DNA of 64,000 nucleotides from Streptomyces drozdowiczii (GCF_026167665.1 NZ_CP098740.1:2480001-2544000), one strand, 5' to 3'; positions 8,460-17,640 are shown, counted from the first letter of the stretch. Numbers and translations: made by a program. The notes: generated from the letters alone by a model not told the origin.

Positions 8460-9431
8460 TCAGTCGAGCCGCTTCCCGAAGAACTCCTGCCGCGCCGCCG
8501 CCAGCGCGGCCATGTCCGCGGGCAGCCCCCTGTGGACGAAGTGCCCGGCGGCCGCCACCAGCAGCTCCCGCTCCCCCGCGAGCGCGTTGTACACCGCGAA
8601 CTGCCCCGGTGGCGGCACGGACGGGTCGAACAGGGCCGCCCCCACCAGCGTCGGCCGCTCCAGGAACGCGGCCGCCGTCGCCGCGTCGAAGTACCGCAGC
8701 ACCTCCGTCACCTCGGGGTGCCCGGCGCAATGGCCGCGCACCGCCTCGCCGCTCCCCGCGCACGGCAGCGTCAGCCGCAGCGGGTGGTTGCCGAACGTGG
8801 GGACCGTCAGCTGCGCCGCCGCGAACCGCTCGTCCCACGGCAGGGCCAGGGCGCCGAGCCCGCCGCCGAAGCTCTCGCCCAGGTAGCCGAGGCCCTTCCC
8901 CGCGACTTCCGGGACCAGCTCCTGGAGCGCGGAGGCCGCGCACCACAGGTCCGCCACGCAGTCCCCGATGACATAGGTGTCGCGCGAGGCGATGCCGTGC
9001 AGCACATGCCCGTCCGCCCGCTCCGGGATGCCCGGCGCCAGGCCGCGCGCCCCCATCCCCCGTACGCACGGCAGGATCGCCGCCGACCCGGGCAGCGGGA
9101 GCGGCACGTCCGGCCCCGGTTCCGCCCGGCCGCCGTAGCCGTGGCCGATGACGAAGCCGTGCCGCACGGGCTCGACGGGCAGGGCGAGCCAGCCGCCCAG
9201 GCGGACGCCGCCGACCGAGGTGTAGGTCACCCCGTGGACACGGACGCCGTCGCGCTCCTCCTCCAGGGGGCCCACCTCGGGGTCGGGGGCGACGGCGCGG
9301 GCCGCCGCGTACCGCTCCCGCCAGAAGGCGGCGAAGTCGTCGGGGGCGGGCGGCGCCGGGACCGCCTTCAGCTCGTCGAGTGTGTAGCCGTAGGTGGGGT
9401 CGAAGGGGAAGTCGTGCACGAAGGAAGTCAT
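8460..9431 (-). CDS. acetylxylan esterase-family hydrolase (AXE1, CE7)
   Basis: 323 residues, the usual size of CE7 esterases that deacetylate xylo-oligosaccharides or cephalosporins. Visible: FDPTYGYTLDELK at the N-terminus, the VRGMGARG loop near 123-130 (RGQG equivalent), the nucleophile motif GESFGGG with Ser187, and a late GHFVHRG with the catalytic His. No signal peptide, so cytoplasmic, as is usual for this family. ATG at 9431. Divergent from the TPM gene. Natural substrate unknown. Confidence 0.9.
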   Translation of the reverse strand: MTSFVHDFPFDPTYGYTLDELKAVPAPPAPDDFAAFWRERYAAARAVAPDPEVGPLEEERDGVRVHGVTYTSVGGVRLGGWLALPVEPVRHGFVIGHGYGGRAEPGPDVPLPLPGSAAILPCVRGMGARGLAPGIPERADGHVLHGIASRDTYVIGDCVADLWCAASALQELVPEVAGKGLGYLGESFGGGLGALALPWDERFAAAQLTVPTFGNHPLRLTLPCAGSGEAVRGHCAGHPEVTEVLRYFDAATAAAFLERPTLVGAALFDPSVPPPGQFAVYNALAGERELLVAAAGHFVHRGLPADMAALAAARQEFFGKRLD

Positions 9432-9525
9432 GGGCGCGACGGTAGGGACACGGCGCGCCCGCGCCGAACCATTTGTCGCCCCCGCGCCCCGAACGCCTCG
9501 TGTCGCGGCGGCCCGGAGGTGGACA

Positions 9526-9531
9526 TAGCCT
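9526..9531 (+). promoter_or_regulatory. -10 box of a leaderless promoter (TPM gene)
   Basis: TAGCCT ends 7 bases before the GTG at 9539. That spacing would start the transcript at the start codon. Confidence 0.5.
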
Positions 9532-9538
9532 CACAAAC

Positions 9539-11644
9539 GTGACGCCGCCTGTGAGCCGAACCCGGATCCTCATACCGGGCCGGGCCCTGCTCGCCGTACT
9601 TCTGACGGTGTGCTGGCTGGCCCTGGCCCCCGCACCGGCCGCCCGCGCCGACGATCCGGTCACGCTGTCCCGCGACGGGCAGATCACCGACAAGGTGGGC
9701 GCCCTCGGCGACCGCCGCCCCCAGGTCGTCACGGCCCTCGACCGGCTCTACGCCGAGCAGCGCCTCCAGCTCTTCGTGGTGTACGTACGCGACTTCTCCG
9801 GGCGCTCGGCGCAGGACTGGGCCGACACGACCGCCGACCGCAACGGCCTCGGCCGCGACGACGTCCTGCTGGCCGTCGCCACCCATGCCCGGCAGTACGC
9901 CTACTCCGTCGACCAGGACGCGCCCCTCACCGACACCCAGCTCCGGGACGTGGCGAACACCGCGATCGAACCGGCGCTGAAGCGGAACGACTGGGCGGGT
10001 GCCGCGATCGGCGCCGCCGACGGCTACACCGCCGTCCTGTCCGGCGAGCCCGTGCCCGCCCCCGCGATCACCCCCGGCGTCTCCGACCCGGGCTCGGGCT
10101 CAGGCGGCACCGGCACCGGGGACCTCCTCCTGCCGATCGTCCTGCTCTGCGCGGTGGCGGCCGTCGCCGCGTACGCGTTCCTGCGGCGCAAGCGGCGCGC
10201 CACCACCCGTACGACGCCCGGCACGACCGGCTGGGGCGGCGGCGTGCCGGCGCCGACCCCGCTGCCGGAGCTCGACGCGAAGGCCAAGGAGACGCTCGTC
10301 GCCACCGACGACGCGGTCCGCACGAGCGAGGAGGAGCTGGGGTTCGCCACCGCCCAGTTCGGGGAAGAGGCCGCCGCGCCGTTCGCCGAGGCGGTGGCCT
10401 ACGCCAAGGGCGAGCTGACCACCGCGTTCCGGCTGCGCCAGCAGCTGGACGACGCGTTCCCGGAGGACGAGGCGACCCAGCGCCGGATGCTGGACGAGAT
10501 CATCAGCCGCTGCGCCGACGCCGACGGCCGCCTCGACGCGGTCTCCGAGGACTTCGACCGGCTGCGCGAGCTGGAGCGCGAGGCGCCGCAGGCCCTGGCC
10601 GCGGCCGAGACCGCGCTCCACGAGCTGACCGGCCGCGTTCCGGCCGCCGAGTCCGCGCTCGCCTCGATGCGCGAGCGGTACGCGGACCAGGCATCCGCCC
10701 CCGTCGCCGCCGACACCGGCCAGGCCGAGGAGCGGCTCGCCTTCGCGACCACCTCCCTCGACCGGGCCCGGCAGGCGGTGGACGGCGGCGACCACTCGGC
10801 GGCGGCCGTCTACGTCCGGGCCGCCGAGGGGGCGCTCGACCAGGCGGCCACCCTCGTGGACGGCGTGGAGCGGCGGGGCCGCGAGCTGGACGAGGCGGCG
10901 GACCGCCTGACCGCCGCGCTCACCGAACTGGACACCGACCTCGCGGACGCGGGCGGGCTGCTCGACGGCACGGCACAGGGGGCCTCCACCGCCGACCTGC
11001 GCGGCCGGATCGCCCGTGCGCGGGCGGTGGCCGGCGATGTGCGCGAGGAGCGGGGCGGCAGGTACGACCCGATCGACGCGCTGCGCCGGGTGGAGGAGGC
11101 GGACCGGGCGCTGGACGAGGCGCTGGCCGGCGCGCGGGAACGGGAACAGGGCGACACCCGGGCGCGCTCGCTGCTGGACGGGGCGCTGCTCACCGCGCGC
11201 TCCTCGGTCGCGGCGGCGGCGGACTTCGTCACGACGCACCGGGGCGCGGTCGGCAGCACCGCCAGGACCCGCCTCGCGGAGGCGCAGCGCCGGCTGGAGC
11301 AGGCCGCCGCACTGGCGGGGTCCGGTGACCCGCAGGCCGCCCTGGCCGAGGCGAACCGCGCGGACGCGCTGGCCGGCGAGGCGCGGAGCCTGGCCGAGCA
11401 GGACGTACGCGGCTACGGCTACGGCGGACGCGGCGGCCCCGGCGGCATGGCGGGCGGGGGCGGCGGGGGCATGGGCGGCGCGGTGCTGGGCGGGATCATC
11501 CTCGGCGGGCTGATGGGCGGGGGCGGCGGGCGGGGCGGCTTCGGAGGCGGTGGCTTCGGAGGCGGCTTCGGCGGGGGCGGCGGGCCCGGCAGCTTCGGCG
11601 GCGGCGGGACGCGGGGCCGCCGGGGCGGCGGCGGGCGCTTCTGA
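9539..11644 (+). CDS. TPM-domain membrane protein with coiled coil and glycine-rich tail
   Basis: 701 residues from the GTG at 9539. Residues 12-37 are a signal peptide or first membrane segment ending near ARA. A TPM domain (TLP18.3/Psb32/MOLO-1) spans about 45-165. One membrane helix (LLLPIVLLCAVAAVAAYAF) at about 193-212 is followed by a basic stop. Then comes a long Ala/Glu/Arg coiled coil, about 240-620, and a tail made almost only of Gly with Phe, Met and Arg. The pspA gene follows 102 bases later on the same strand; in Streptomyces the two commonly sit together and probably act in membrane stress or repair. The nearest GGAGG is about 22 bases before the GTG, too far, so translation is probably leaderless. 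Confidence 0.9.
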   Translation: MTPPVSRTRILIPGRALLAVLLTVCWLALAPAPAARADDPVTLSRDGQITDKVGALGDRRPQVVTALDRLYAEQRLQLFVVYVRDFSGRSAQDWADTTADRNGLGRDDVLLAVATHARQYAYSVDQDAPLTDTQLRDVANTAIEPALKRNDWAGAAIGAADGYTAVLSGEPVPAPAITPGVSDPGSGSGGTGTGDLLLPIVLLCAVAAVAAYAFLRRKRRATTRTTPGTTGWGGGVPAPTPLPELDAKAKETLVATDDAVRTSEEELGFATAQFGEEAAAPFAEAVAYAKGELTTAFRLRQQLDDAFPEDEATQRRMLDEIISRCADADGRLDAVSEDFDRLRELEREAPQALAAAETALHELTGRVPAAESALASMRERYADQASAPVAADTGQAEERLAFATTSLDRARQAVDGGDHSAAAVYVRAAEGALDQAATLVDGVERRGRELDEAADRLTAALTELDTDLADAGGLLDGTAQGASTADLRGRIARARAVAGDVREERGGRYDPIDALRRVEEADRALDEALAGAREREQGDTRARSLLDGALLTARSSVAAAADFVTTHRGAVGSTARTRLAEAQRRLEQAAALAGSGDPQAALAEANRADALAGEARSLAEQDVRGYGYGGRGGPGGMAGGGGGGMGGAVLGGIILGGLMGGGGGRGGFGGGGFGGGFGGGGGPGSFGGGGTRGRRGGGGRF

Positions 11645-11746
11645 CGCGGGGAGCTTCCCGTACAGCCGTACGCGTAAACGATGAACGGCACCCCGCAGGC
11701 GTCACCCACGAGCAGCACCACCCGACACCCGACAAGAGAGGCCCCC

Positions 11747-12460
11747 ATGAGCAAGCAGACCATCCTCGGCCGTGTCACCCAGCTGGCGAAGGCCAACATC
11801 AATGCCCTGCTCGACCAGGCCGAGGATCCGCAGAAGATGCTGGACCAGCTGATCCGCGACTACACGAACAACATCGCGGAGGCCGAGCAGGCGGTGGCCG
11901 CCACCATCGGCAATCTCCGGCTGATGGAGCAGGACCACCAGGAGGACACCGAGGCGGCGCGCGAGTGGGGCGGCAAGGCGCTCGCCGCGAGCCGCAAGGC
12001 CGACGAGCTGCGGGCGGGCGGATCGGGCCCCGAGGCGGACAAGTTCGACAATCTGGCCAAGGTCGCGCTGGGCCGGCAGCTCCAGTCGGAGAAGGAGGCC
12101 AGGACCGCCGAGCCGACCATCGCGGCGCAGACCGAGGTGGTCGACAAGCTCAAGACGGGCCTGGACCAGATGAAGGCGAAGCTCTCGGAGCTGAAGGCCA
12201 AGCGGGACGAGCTGGTGGCGCGCGCCAAGTCGGCGCAGGCGCAGAACCAGATGATGGACGCGGTGAAGAACATCAACGTCCTGGACCCGACCAGCGAGCT
12301 GAGCCGGTTCGAGGACAAGGTGCGGCGCGAGGAGGCGCGGGCCCTGGGCAAGCAGGAGCTGGCGGCCTCCTCGCTGGACGCGCAGTTCGAGGACCTGGAC
12401 GCACTGGGCGACAGCGCGGAGGTGGAGGCCCGGCTCGCCGCGCTGAAGACCACGAAGTGA
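11747..12460 (+). CDS. pspA: PspA/IM30 phage-shock family protein
   Basis: 237 residues, almost entirely helical coiled coil. The N-terminal amphipathic helix (SKQTILGRVTQLAKANINALLDQAEDP) binds membranes in this family, and the signature QLIRDY follows. PspA/IM30/Vipp1 proteins are ESCRT-III relatives that polymerise on damaged inner membrane to limit proton leak. The ATG at 11747 is chosen because the conserved MSKQTILGR begins there, after an AAGAGAGG site. Directly downstream of the TPM gene, likely co-transcribed. Confidence 0.95.
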   Translation: MSKQTILGRVTQLAKANINALLDQAEDPQKMLDQLIRDYTNNIAEAEQAVAATIGNLRLMEQDHQEDTEAAREWGGKALAASRKADELRAGGSGPEADKFDNLAKVALGRQLQSEKEARTAEPTIAAQTEVVDKLKTGLDQMKAKLSELKAKRDELVARAKSAQAQNQMMDAVKNINVLDPTSELSRFEDKVRREEARALGKQELAASSLDAQFEDLDALGDSAEVEARLAALKTTK

Positions 12461-12479
12461 GCCGCGCCCCGGCCGCCGC

Positions 12480-15065
12480 TCAGAACATGCTGAGCAGCTC
12501 CTCCACCGAGCGCTCGGCGGGCGGCCGCCCGTCGGGCAGCGGCAGCTCGAACCAGACGGTCTTGCCGCGCGGCGTCCGCCTCGCCCCCCAGGCCGCGCTG
12601 AGCAGTCCCACCAGCTGGAGGCCCCGGCCGCCCTCGTCCGTGTCCCGGGCGCGCCGGCGCCTCGGCTGGACGAGACCGGCGTCCCACACCTCGCAGACCA
12701 GGGTGCGGTCGCGCAGCAGGCGGAGCCGGATCTCGCCCTCGCCGTAGCGCAGGGCGTTGGTGACCAGCTCGCTGACCAGGAGTTCCGTGGTGTCGACCAG
12801 CTCGTCGAGGCCCCAGCTGGTGAGCTGGCCCCGGGCCAGTTCGCGGGCGCGGCCGACCGAGCGCAGCTCGCGGGGCAGCCGCCAGTCGCCGACGGCCTCG
12901 GCGGGCAGGCCCTGGATGCGGGCCATCAGGAGCGCGATGTCGTCCTCGCCGTGCCGGGTGTGCAGCGAGCCGAGGACCCGGTCGCAGACGTCCTCCAGCG
13001 GCTGGTCCGGTTCGATCAGCGCCTTGCGGAGGGCGGCCAGGCCCTCGTCCAGCGGGTGGTCGCGGGACTCGACCAGCCCGTCGGTGTAGAGGCCGAGGAG
13101 CGCGCCCTCCTTCAGCTCGACCTCGACCTCCTCGAAGGGTTCGCCGCCGACGCCGAGCGGCATGCCGGGCGGTACGTCGACCATGTGAGCGGCCTCGCCC
13201 GGCTCGACCACGACGGGCGGCAGATGGCCCGCGTTGGCGAAGGTGCAGCGCCGGGTGACCGGGTCGTAGACCGCGTAGACGCAGGTCGCGAGGTACACCT
13301 CGGAGAGGTCCGCCTCACGGGACTTGTGCGCGGCGCGGGCGGGCCACTGGGCGCCCCCGCCCCCGGAAGCGGAGGCCGCGCCGGGGGCGCCGAGGCCCCG
13401 GGCGACCTCGTCGAGGGCGGACAGCACCTCGGCCGGTTCCAGGTCGAGGAGGGCCAGCGTGCGCACGGCGGTGCGCAGTTCACCCATGGCCACGGCGGCG
13501 CGCAGGCCGCGCCCCATCACGTCGCCGACGACGAGCGCGGTGCGGTGGCCGGGCAGCTCGATGACGTCGAACCAGTCGCCGCCGACCTCGTTGGCGGTGT
13601 TGCCGGGGAGATAGCGACAGGCGATGTCGAGCCCGGCGGCCTCCGGGTCGCCGGGGGGCAGCAGGCTGCGCTGGAGGATCAGGGCGCGCTCGTGCTCGCG
13701 GCGGTAGAGGCGGGCGTTGTCGATACAGACGGCGGCGCGGGCGGCCAGCTCGGTCGCGAGGGCCCGGTCCCGGGCGTCGAACGGCTCGCTGCCCTTCGTA
13801 CGGGAGAAGCGGACGAGGCCCACCACGGTGTCGTGGGCGACCATCGGCACGGCCAGCGTGGACTGCACGAAGCCCCCGTCGTCGCCGGGCACGTCCTCGA
13901 TGTGCCCGGTGCGCAGCGCGACGGCGGACGGCGAGCCGAAGGGGTAGCGGTGGACGGAGCCGAGGGCGGGGGGCGCACCGCCCGGGGGCCCGGACGCGTG
14001 GGACGCGGCGCCGGGCAGGGCGTCGGACACGGCGCTGGCGAAGGCGACGCGGCGCAGTTCGGCGGAGCCGCCGACCGCTTCCTGGCTGAGCGGGCTCCAG
14101 CCGCCGGGCGCCGCCTCGTCCCCGGTGAGCAGGGCCTGGTAGAGGTCGACGGAGGCCAGGTCGCAGAAGACCGGGACGGCGACGTCGAGGAGTTCGCGGG
14201 CGGTGGTCTCCAGGTCCAGGGAGTTCCCGATGCGGGCACTGGCTTCGTTGAGCAGGGCGAGGTTGCGGCGGGCGCTGGCGGCCTCGCGGGCGGCGGTGTG
14301 ACGCCGGGTCACGTCGGTGGCGAGCCCGGCGATGCCGATGGGACGGCCGGAGCCGCTGTGCACCCGGTAGAGGTTCATCGACCAGTGGCGGCGCTCGGTG
14401 TCGCCGGGGGCCGTGCCGACGAGTTGGAGGTCGGTGACGGAGTTGCCCGTCTCCAGGACGCGTTCGAGGGTGGCGGTGAGGCGGTCGGCCTCGGCGCCGG
14501 TGAGGTAGTCGCCGACGGTGCGGCCCTGGTGGTCGTCGGCGCGGCCGCCGAAGACGGTGGCGAAGCGCTCGTTGGCCCGGACGACGGTGAGATCGGTGCC
14601 GAACAGGACGAAGCCGAAGGGAGATTGGCCGAAAATCGCCTGCGAGGCGGCGAGGTCCGTCTCGATGCGGCGCAGGGCGCGGACGTCCACGACGATGCAG
14701 ACCGCCGCCCGTTCACCGGTGGCCGTCTCGCTGGGCATCACATAGATCTCGGCGAGCCCGTGCGTCCCGTCCTCGCCGGGCACCCGGAAGGGGACGAGGC
14801 CCGTCCACTCCTTGCCGTCGAGCACCTCGCCGACGCGGCGGTGGCCCTCGCGGCGGACCTCGCCGGGCAGGAACGCCTCGACCGGGTCCTTGCCCACGGC
14901 CTCGTGGGCGGCCACGCCGAAGAGACCGGCGGCCCGGCGGCTCCACTGCTCGATCAGCCCGTCGGGCCCGATCGAGAAGGAGGCGACTCTGATGTAGTCG
15001 TAGATCGAGCCGGGCGGACTGCTCTGCCACACGACGTCGCCCGCTGTCCCAGGTATTTCGCTCAC
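12480..15065 (-). CDS. PAS-PAS-GAF-PP2C (SpoIIE)-HATPase phosphatase/kinase
   Basis: 861 residues. Order: PAS near 25-130, second PAS near 140-250 (IFGQSPFGFVLFGTDL), GAF near 265-430, SpoIIE-type PP2C phosphatase near 455-685 (VGGDWFDV, VVGDVMGRG, LYTDGLVESRD, EDDIALL carry the metal-binding Asp residues), and an RsbW-type HATPase near 700-850 (N box SELVTNALRYG, G box DEGGRGLQLVG). Such proteins dephosphorylate anti-sigma antagonists and may also act as anti-sigma kinases, integrating signals into sigma-factor control. No membrane segment, so cytoplasmic. GTG start at 15065 with a GGAGGGGA site. The HATPase gene upstream on the same strand may be a partner. Confidence 0.93.
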   Translation of the reverse strand: MSEIPGTAGDVVWQSSPPGSIYDYIRVASFSIGPDGLIEQWSRRAAGLFGVAAHEAVGKDPVEAFLPGEVRREGHRRVGEVLDGKEWTGLVPFRVPGEDGTHGLAEIYVMPSETATGERAAVCIVVDVRALRRIETDLAASQAIFGQSPFGFVLFGTDLTVVRANERFATVFGGRADDHQGRTVGDYLTGAEADRLTATLERVLETGNSVTDLQLVGTAPGDTERRHWSMNLYRVHSGSGRPIGIAGLATDVTRRHTAAREAASARRNLALLNEASARIGNSLDLETTARELLDVAVPVFCDLASVDLYQALLTGDEAAPGGWSPLSQEAVGGSAELRRVAFASAVSDALPGAASHASGPPGGAPPALGSVHRYPFGSPSAVALRTGHIEDVPGDDGGFVQSTLAVPMVAHDTVVGLVRFSRTKGSEPFDARDRALATELAARAAVCIDNARLYRREHERALILQRSLLPPGDPEAAGLDIACRYLPGNTANEVGGDWFDVIELPGHRTALVVGDVMGRGLRAAVAMGELRTAVRTLALLDLEPAEVLSALDEVARGLGAPGAASASGGGGAQWPARAAHKSREADLSEVYLATCVYAVYDPVTRRCTFANAGHLPPVVVEPGEAAHMVDVPPGMPLGVGGEPFEEVEVELKEGALLGLYTDGLVESRDHPLDEGLAALRKALIEPDQPLEDVCDRVLGSLHTRHGEDDIALLMARIQGLPAEAVGDWRLPRELRSVGRARELARGQLTSWGLDELVDTTELLVSELVTNALRYGEGEIRLRLLRDRTLVCEVWDAGLVQPRRRRARDTDEGGRGLQLVGLLSAAWGARRTPRGKTVWFELPLPDGRPPAERSVEELLSMF

Positions 15066-15226
15066 GCGACCGTCCCCTCCAGCTCACACACCGGACCGGT
15101 CATGCCCGCAGTATTCAGCACTACGGCCCCGTCCGGCACGGCGTTCACGATCACAGCACGGTCTCAGTCCCTTTCAGCCAGGTTCGGCCCCGACCTCCGG
15201 TGATCGCTGTGCGTCCCACCTCACTC

Positions 15227-15646
15227 CTAACCAGGCAGAGCCAGCTCGAACCACACCGTCTTGCCGCTCTTTCCCCGCCGGGTCCCCCAGCGCCTGGCCG
15301 CACAGGCCACGAGCTGGAGCCCCCGGCCGCTCTCGTCGTCGGGTCCCGCCGTACGTTCGGTGGGTGGATCGGGGAGGGGATCGGAGACTTCCACGAGGAG
15401 ACCGGCGCGGGCGGCGGAGTGGTCCCCGTCCGGATGGGGGCGCAGCAGCCGCACCCCGATGGGACCCGGGGTGTAGCGCATGGAGTTGGTGACCAGTTCG
15501 CTGACCAGCAGAATCGCTTCGTCACCGACGGCGGCGTCGAGCCCCCAGCCACGGAGGGTGTCCTGGACGGCGTGCCGGGCGGTGCGCACCGCACCGGGGA
15601 CAGCCGGAAAGCTCCACTCGGCTCGATCGCCTTCGGTATCGGTCAC
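15227..15646 (-). CDS. stand-alone HATPase, RsbW-like anti-sigma factor/kinase
   Basis: 139 residues forming a single GHKL ATPase domain. N box SELVTNSMRYTP (Glu50, Asn54) and G box DDESGRGLQLVA are intact, and the C-terminal KTVWFEL strand matches anti-sigma kinases. Streptomyces has many such small proteins; they bind sigma factors of the sigma-B group or their antagonists. The GTG at 15646 is preferred: it has GGGAG 9 bases upstream. An in-frame ATG at 15706 overlaps a sigma-B-like promoter and has no ribosome binding site. Confidence 0.88.
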   Translation of the reverse strand: MTDTEGDRAEWSFPAVPGAVRTARHAVQDTLRGWGLDAAVGDEAILLVSELVTNSMRYTPGPIGVRLLRPHPDGDHSAARAGLLVEVSDPLPDPPTERTAGPDDESGRGLQLVACAARRWGTRRGKSGKTVWFELALPG

Positions 15647-15688
15647 GCCGATCACTCCCAGAGCCGGCAACGGTGACGCCCCGTCTGC

Positions 15689-15730
15689 GCGGGGCAAACA
15701 CCACATACCCGATATTGCGGGGCGAATACC
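15689..15730. repeat. two 14-base direct repeats upstream of the HATPase gene
   Basis: GCGGGGCRAAYACC occurs at 15689-15702 and 15717-15730, exactly 28 bases apart and differing at two positions. One copy covers the -35 of the sigma-B-like promoter, the other lies just past its -10. Could be activator or repressor half-sites. Confidence 0.5.
15705..15729 (-). promoter_or_regulatory. sigma-B-type promoter of the HATPase gene
   Basis: Minus strand: GTAT (15729-15726), 15 bases, then GGGTAT (15710-15705). This fits the S. coelicolor sigma-B consensus GNNT-N14-16-GGGTAY. The predicted transcript would begin about 50 bases before the GTG at 15646. Confidence 0.55.
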
Positions 15731-15868
15731 GCCGGGCTCGACACGCGGGGCGTACGGGTGTACGGCGGCGCGCACGTACGGGTGCCCGGGAAACGGGGGC
15801 GCACACACCGCGCCGCCACGCGCCGCACCATGATCCGCGCGCGGGGCCCAGGGGCTCTCGCGCCGGAC

Positions 15869-16336
15869 TCAGTCCAGGTCGCCGGCGGCCCTGAGGTCGT
15901 CGAAGAGCAGCTGGTCGACGGGCGGCACCCGGTCGCGGTCGGCGTACGAGAACCACGCCACGTCCTCGATCTCGCTGCTGGCCCTCAGCTCACCGCTGAA
16001 CCCGGCGGTGTAGCAGGCCATCCGGACCACCGCGCCGTCCGGCAGACCGGGTCCGCCGGCCTCGTACGTCCCCACATGCGCGACCGACTCCGCGTCGATA
16101 CGGACCGTCAGCTCCTCCTCGATCTCGCGCACGAGGGTGTCGAGGTCGCTCTCGGCGCCCTCCCGCTTGCCGCCCGGGATGTAGAAGACGTCCTTCCCGC
16201 GCGGGCGGGCGCACAGGATGCGGCCCCCCTCGATCCGCACCCACGCCACCGTGTCGATCAGCACCGGCACCTTCACGCCCTCCAGTTCGCCGAACGCCTC
16301 GGCCGGCCACTTCTTCTCCTCGGCGCTCGGCCGCAC
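15869..16336 (-). CDS. Nudix hydrolase
   Basis: 155 residues. The Nudix box is present: G-x5-E from GKREGAE, seven residues, then REIEEEL; the usual Gly after EEL is Thr. Nudix enzymes hydrolyse a nucleoside diphosphate linked to another group, with metal held by the REUxEE glutamates. The substrate cannot be read from the sequence. A GTG at 16336 is used; codon use is coding-like from there. A later GTG (about 16270) has a better ribosome site and starts right at the first strand (PVLIDTVAWV), so the true protein could be 22 residues shorter. Confidence 0.87.
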   Translation of the reverse strand: MRPSAEEKKWPAEAFGELEGVKVPVLIDTVAWVRIEGGRILCARPRGKDVFYIPGGKREGAESDLDTLVREIEEELTVRIDAESVAHVGTYEAGGPGLPDGAVVRMACYTAGFSGELRASSEIEDVAWFSYADRDRVPPVDQLLFDDLRAAGDLD

Positions 16337-16456
16337 CGCCGCGGCCGTGCGGAGTCACCGTCCAACTCGCCCTCGCGTACGGCATGGCGGTGCGGTGCAC
16401 CGCCCTCGCCGCGCCGGACCGGCGCACGGCGCACTGGGGCCGTGCGCCGCACGCCT

Positions 16457-16639
16457 TTACGACTGGGCGGCCTGCCCCACGCGCTCCACCCAGTACAGCT
16501 GCTTGTGCCCCCGGTCCTGCAACTTGTCGGCCGCGCGCTGGGCCTCGCCCTGCGTGGCGTACCTGCCCACGCGGTAGCGGTTGCCGTTGTCGTCCTGCCG
16601 TATCACCAGCCAGGAAAGCACGGCACCGCTGTCACTCAT
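16457..16639 (-). CDS. small SPOR-domain-like protein
   Basis: 60 residues. The sequence WLVIRQDDNGNRYRVGRYATQGEAQRAADKLQ resembles a single SPOR repeat (beta-alpha-beta with a Gly-Arg-Tyr turn), the peptidoglycan-binding module of division proteins, but with no signal peptide or membrane anchor. The ATG at 16639 follows a GGGAGAAAC site; a longer in-frame start exists but lacks one. Small free-standing proteins of this kind are common in Streptomyces; role unknown. Confidence 0.75.
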   Translation of the reverse strand: MSDSGAVLSWLVIRQDDNGNRYRVGRYATQGEAQRAADKLQDRGHKQLYWVERVGQAAQS

Positions 16640-16797
16640 CGTGTTTCTCCCGAGCATCGCGCCCCTCCCCTGAACGATGTGCACGCTTCTAAGGAACTCC
16701 AGGAAACCCCGGTACGCATATGCCTGAGCCTACGCCTGACCTTTACTCAACGAATACGTCTTTACACAAAGAGGTACCGATCCGGCCAGGAACGGAC

Positions 16798-16843
16798 CAA
16801 CGCCCTGGGGGCGCATTCTCTCGAATGCGCCCCCAGGGCGTTG
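16798..16843 (-). terminator. very long hairpin terminator after the GntR gene
   Basis: Perfect 21-base inverted repeat (16798-16818 with 16823-16843), 4-base loop, 45 bases past the gntR stop. Confidence 0.85.
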
Positions 16844-16887
16844 CAGCGGGATCGGGACATGACAATCAAGGCCGGTCCGCCCGGCGT

Positions 16888-17640
16888 TCACCTCACGGGA
16901 AGCCGGTATCCCACCCGGTAGCGGTCGGCCGGCACCACCACGTCGGCGGTCTCGACGGGCCGCCCCGAGGCGTAGAAGGTCCGCTCGACCACCATCACCA
17001 CATGGCCGGGGACCCCGCCCAGCGCCACGAGCTCCTCCGCAAGCCCCGGGCGCGCGCCCACCTGCTCGGCCACGTTGTCCACGATCACGTCGATGGCGGC
17101 CATCCGCTCGACCACCCCGCAGCCGCCCAGCGGGCCCTCCTCCGGCAGCATCACCGGCGTCCGCCCCGTGATGGCCAGGGGCTCCCAGGAGGTGGAGAGC
17201 ATCACGGGGTCACCCGCCTCCCGGAACACGTAATGCGTGCGCATGACGCGGTCGCCCGGTTCGATCCCGAGCCGGGCGGCGATCTCGGGGCTCGCGCCCT
17301 CCTGCTCGCTGCGCGACTCCCAGGTCCCGCGCACGCCGTCGGCCGCCTGCTCCTGGCGGAACGGGCCCGCGCCCGCCTCGGGCCGGAAGCCGGAGCGCTC
17401 GACCATGCGGGGCACCGGCCGCTCGCGCACGTACGTCCCCGAGCCGGAGCGGCCCTCGACCAGGCCCTCCGCCATCAGGACCTTGCGCGCCTCCAGGGCG
17501 ACGGTGTCCGAGACCCCGTACTCCTCGCGGATGCGCGCCTGCGACGGCAGGCGCGTATGCGGCGGCAGCAAACCGTTGACGATCTTCTCTCTCAGATCGC
17601 TCGCCACGCGCAGATAGGCGGGCTGCTCACCGAAAGCCAC
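16888..17640 (-). CDS. GntR/HutC-family regulator with UTRA ligand domain
   Basis: 250 residues. Winged helix at about 5-75 (PAYLRVASDLREKI, LPSQARIREEYGVSD, the wing SGSGTYV) followed by a UTRA effector domain at about 100-245. The HutC subfamily usually senses sugar phosphates, amino acids or similar metabolites. The GTG at 17640 is chosen because GGGGAG lies 7 bases upstream and the family N-terminus begins there. It is divergent from the chitinase, but its sequence is not that of DasR, so chitinase control cannot be assumed. Two dyads upstream (17668-17682, 17719-17731) are possible operators. Confidence 0.92.
   Translation of the reverse strand: MAFGEQPAYLRVASDLREKIVNGLLPPHTRLPSQARIREEYGVSDTVALEARKVLMAEGLVEGRSGSGTYVRERPVPRMVERSGFRPEAGAGPFRQEQAADGVRGTWESRSEQEGASPEIAARLGIEPGDRVMRTHYVFREAGDPVMLSTSWEPLAITGRTPVMLPEEGPLGGCGVVERMAAIDVIVDNVAEQVGARPGLAEELVALGGVPGHVVMVVERTFYASGRPVETADVVVPADRYRVGYRLPVR

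Noticed and set aside
15647..15706. Earlier ATG start for the HATPase gene
   Set aside because: The ATG overlaps the -10 of a sigma-B-like promoter and has no ribosome site; the GTG at 15646 has one.
16888..17640. GntR protein as DasR
   Set aside because: Its sequence differs from DasR throughout; the DasR-type sites nearby are more likely read by a DasR encoded elsewhere.
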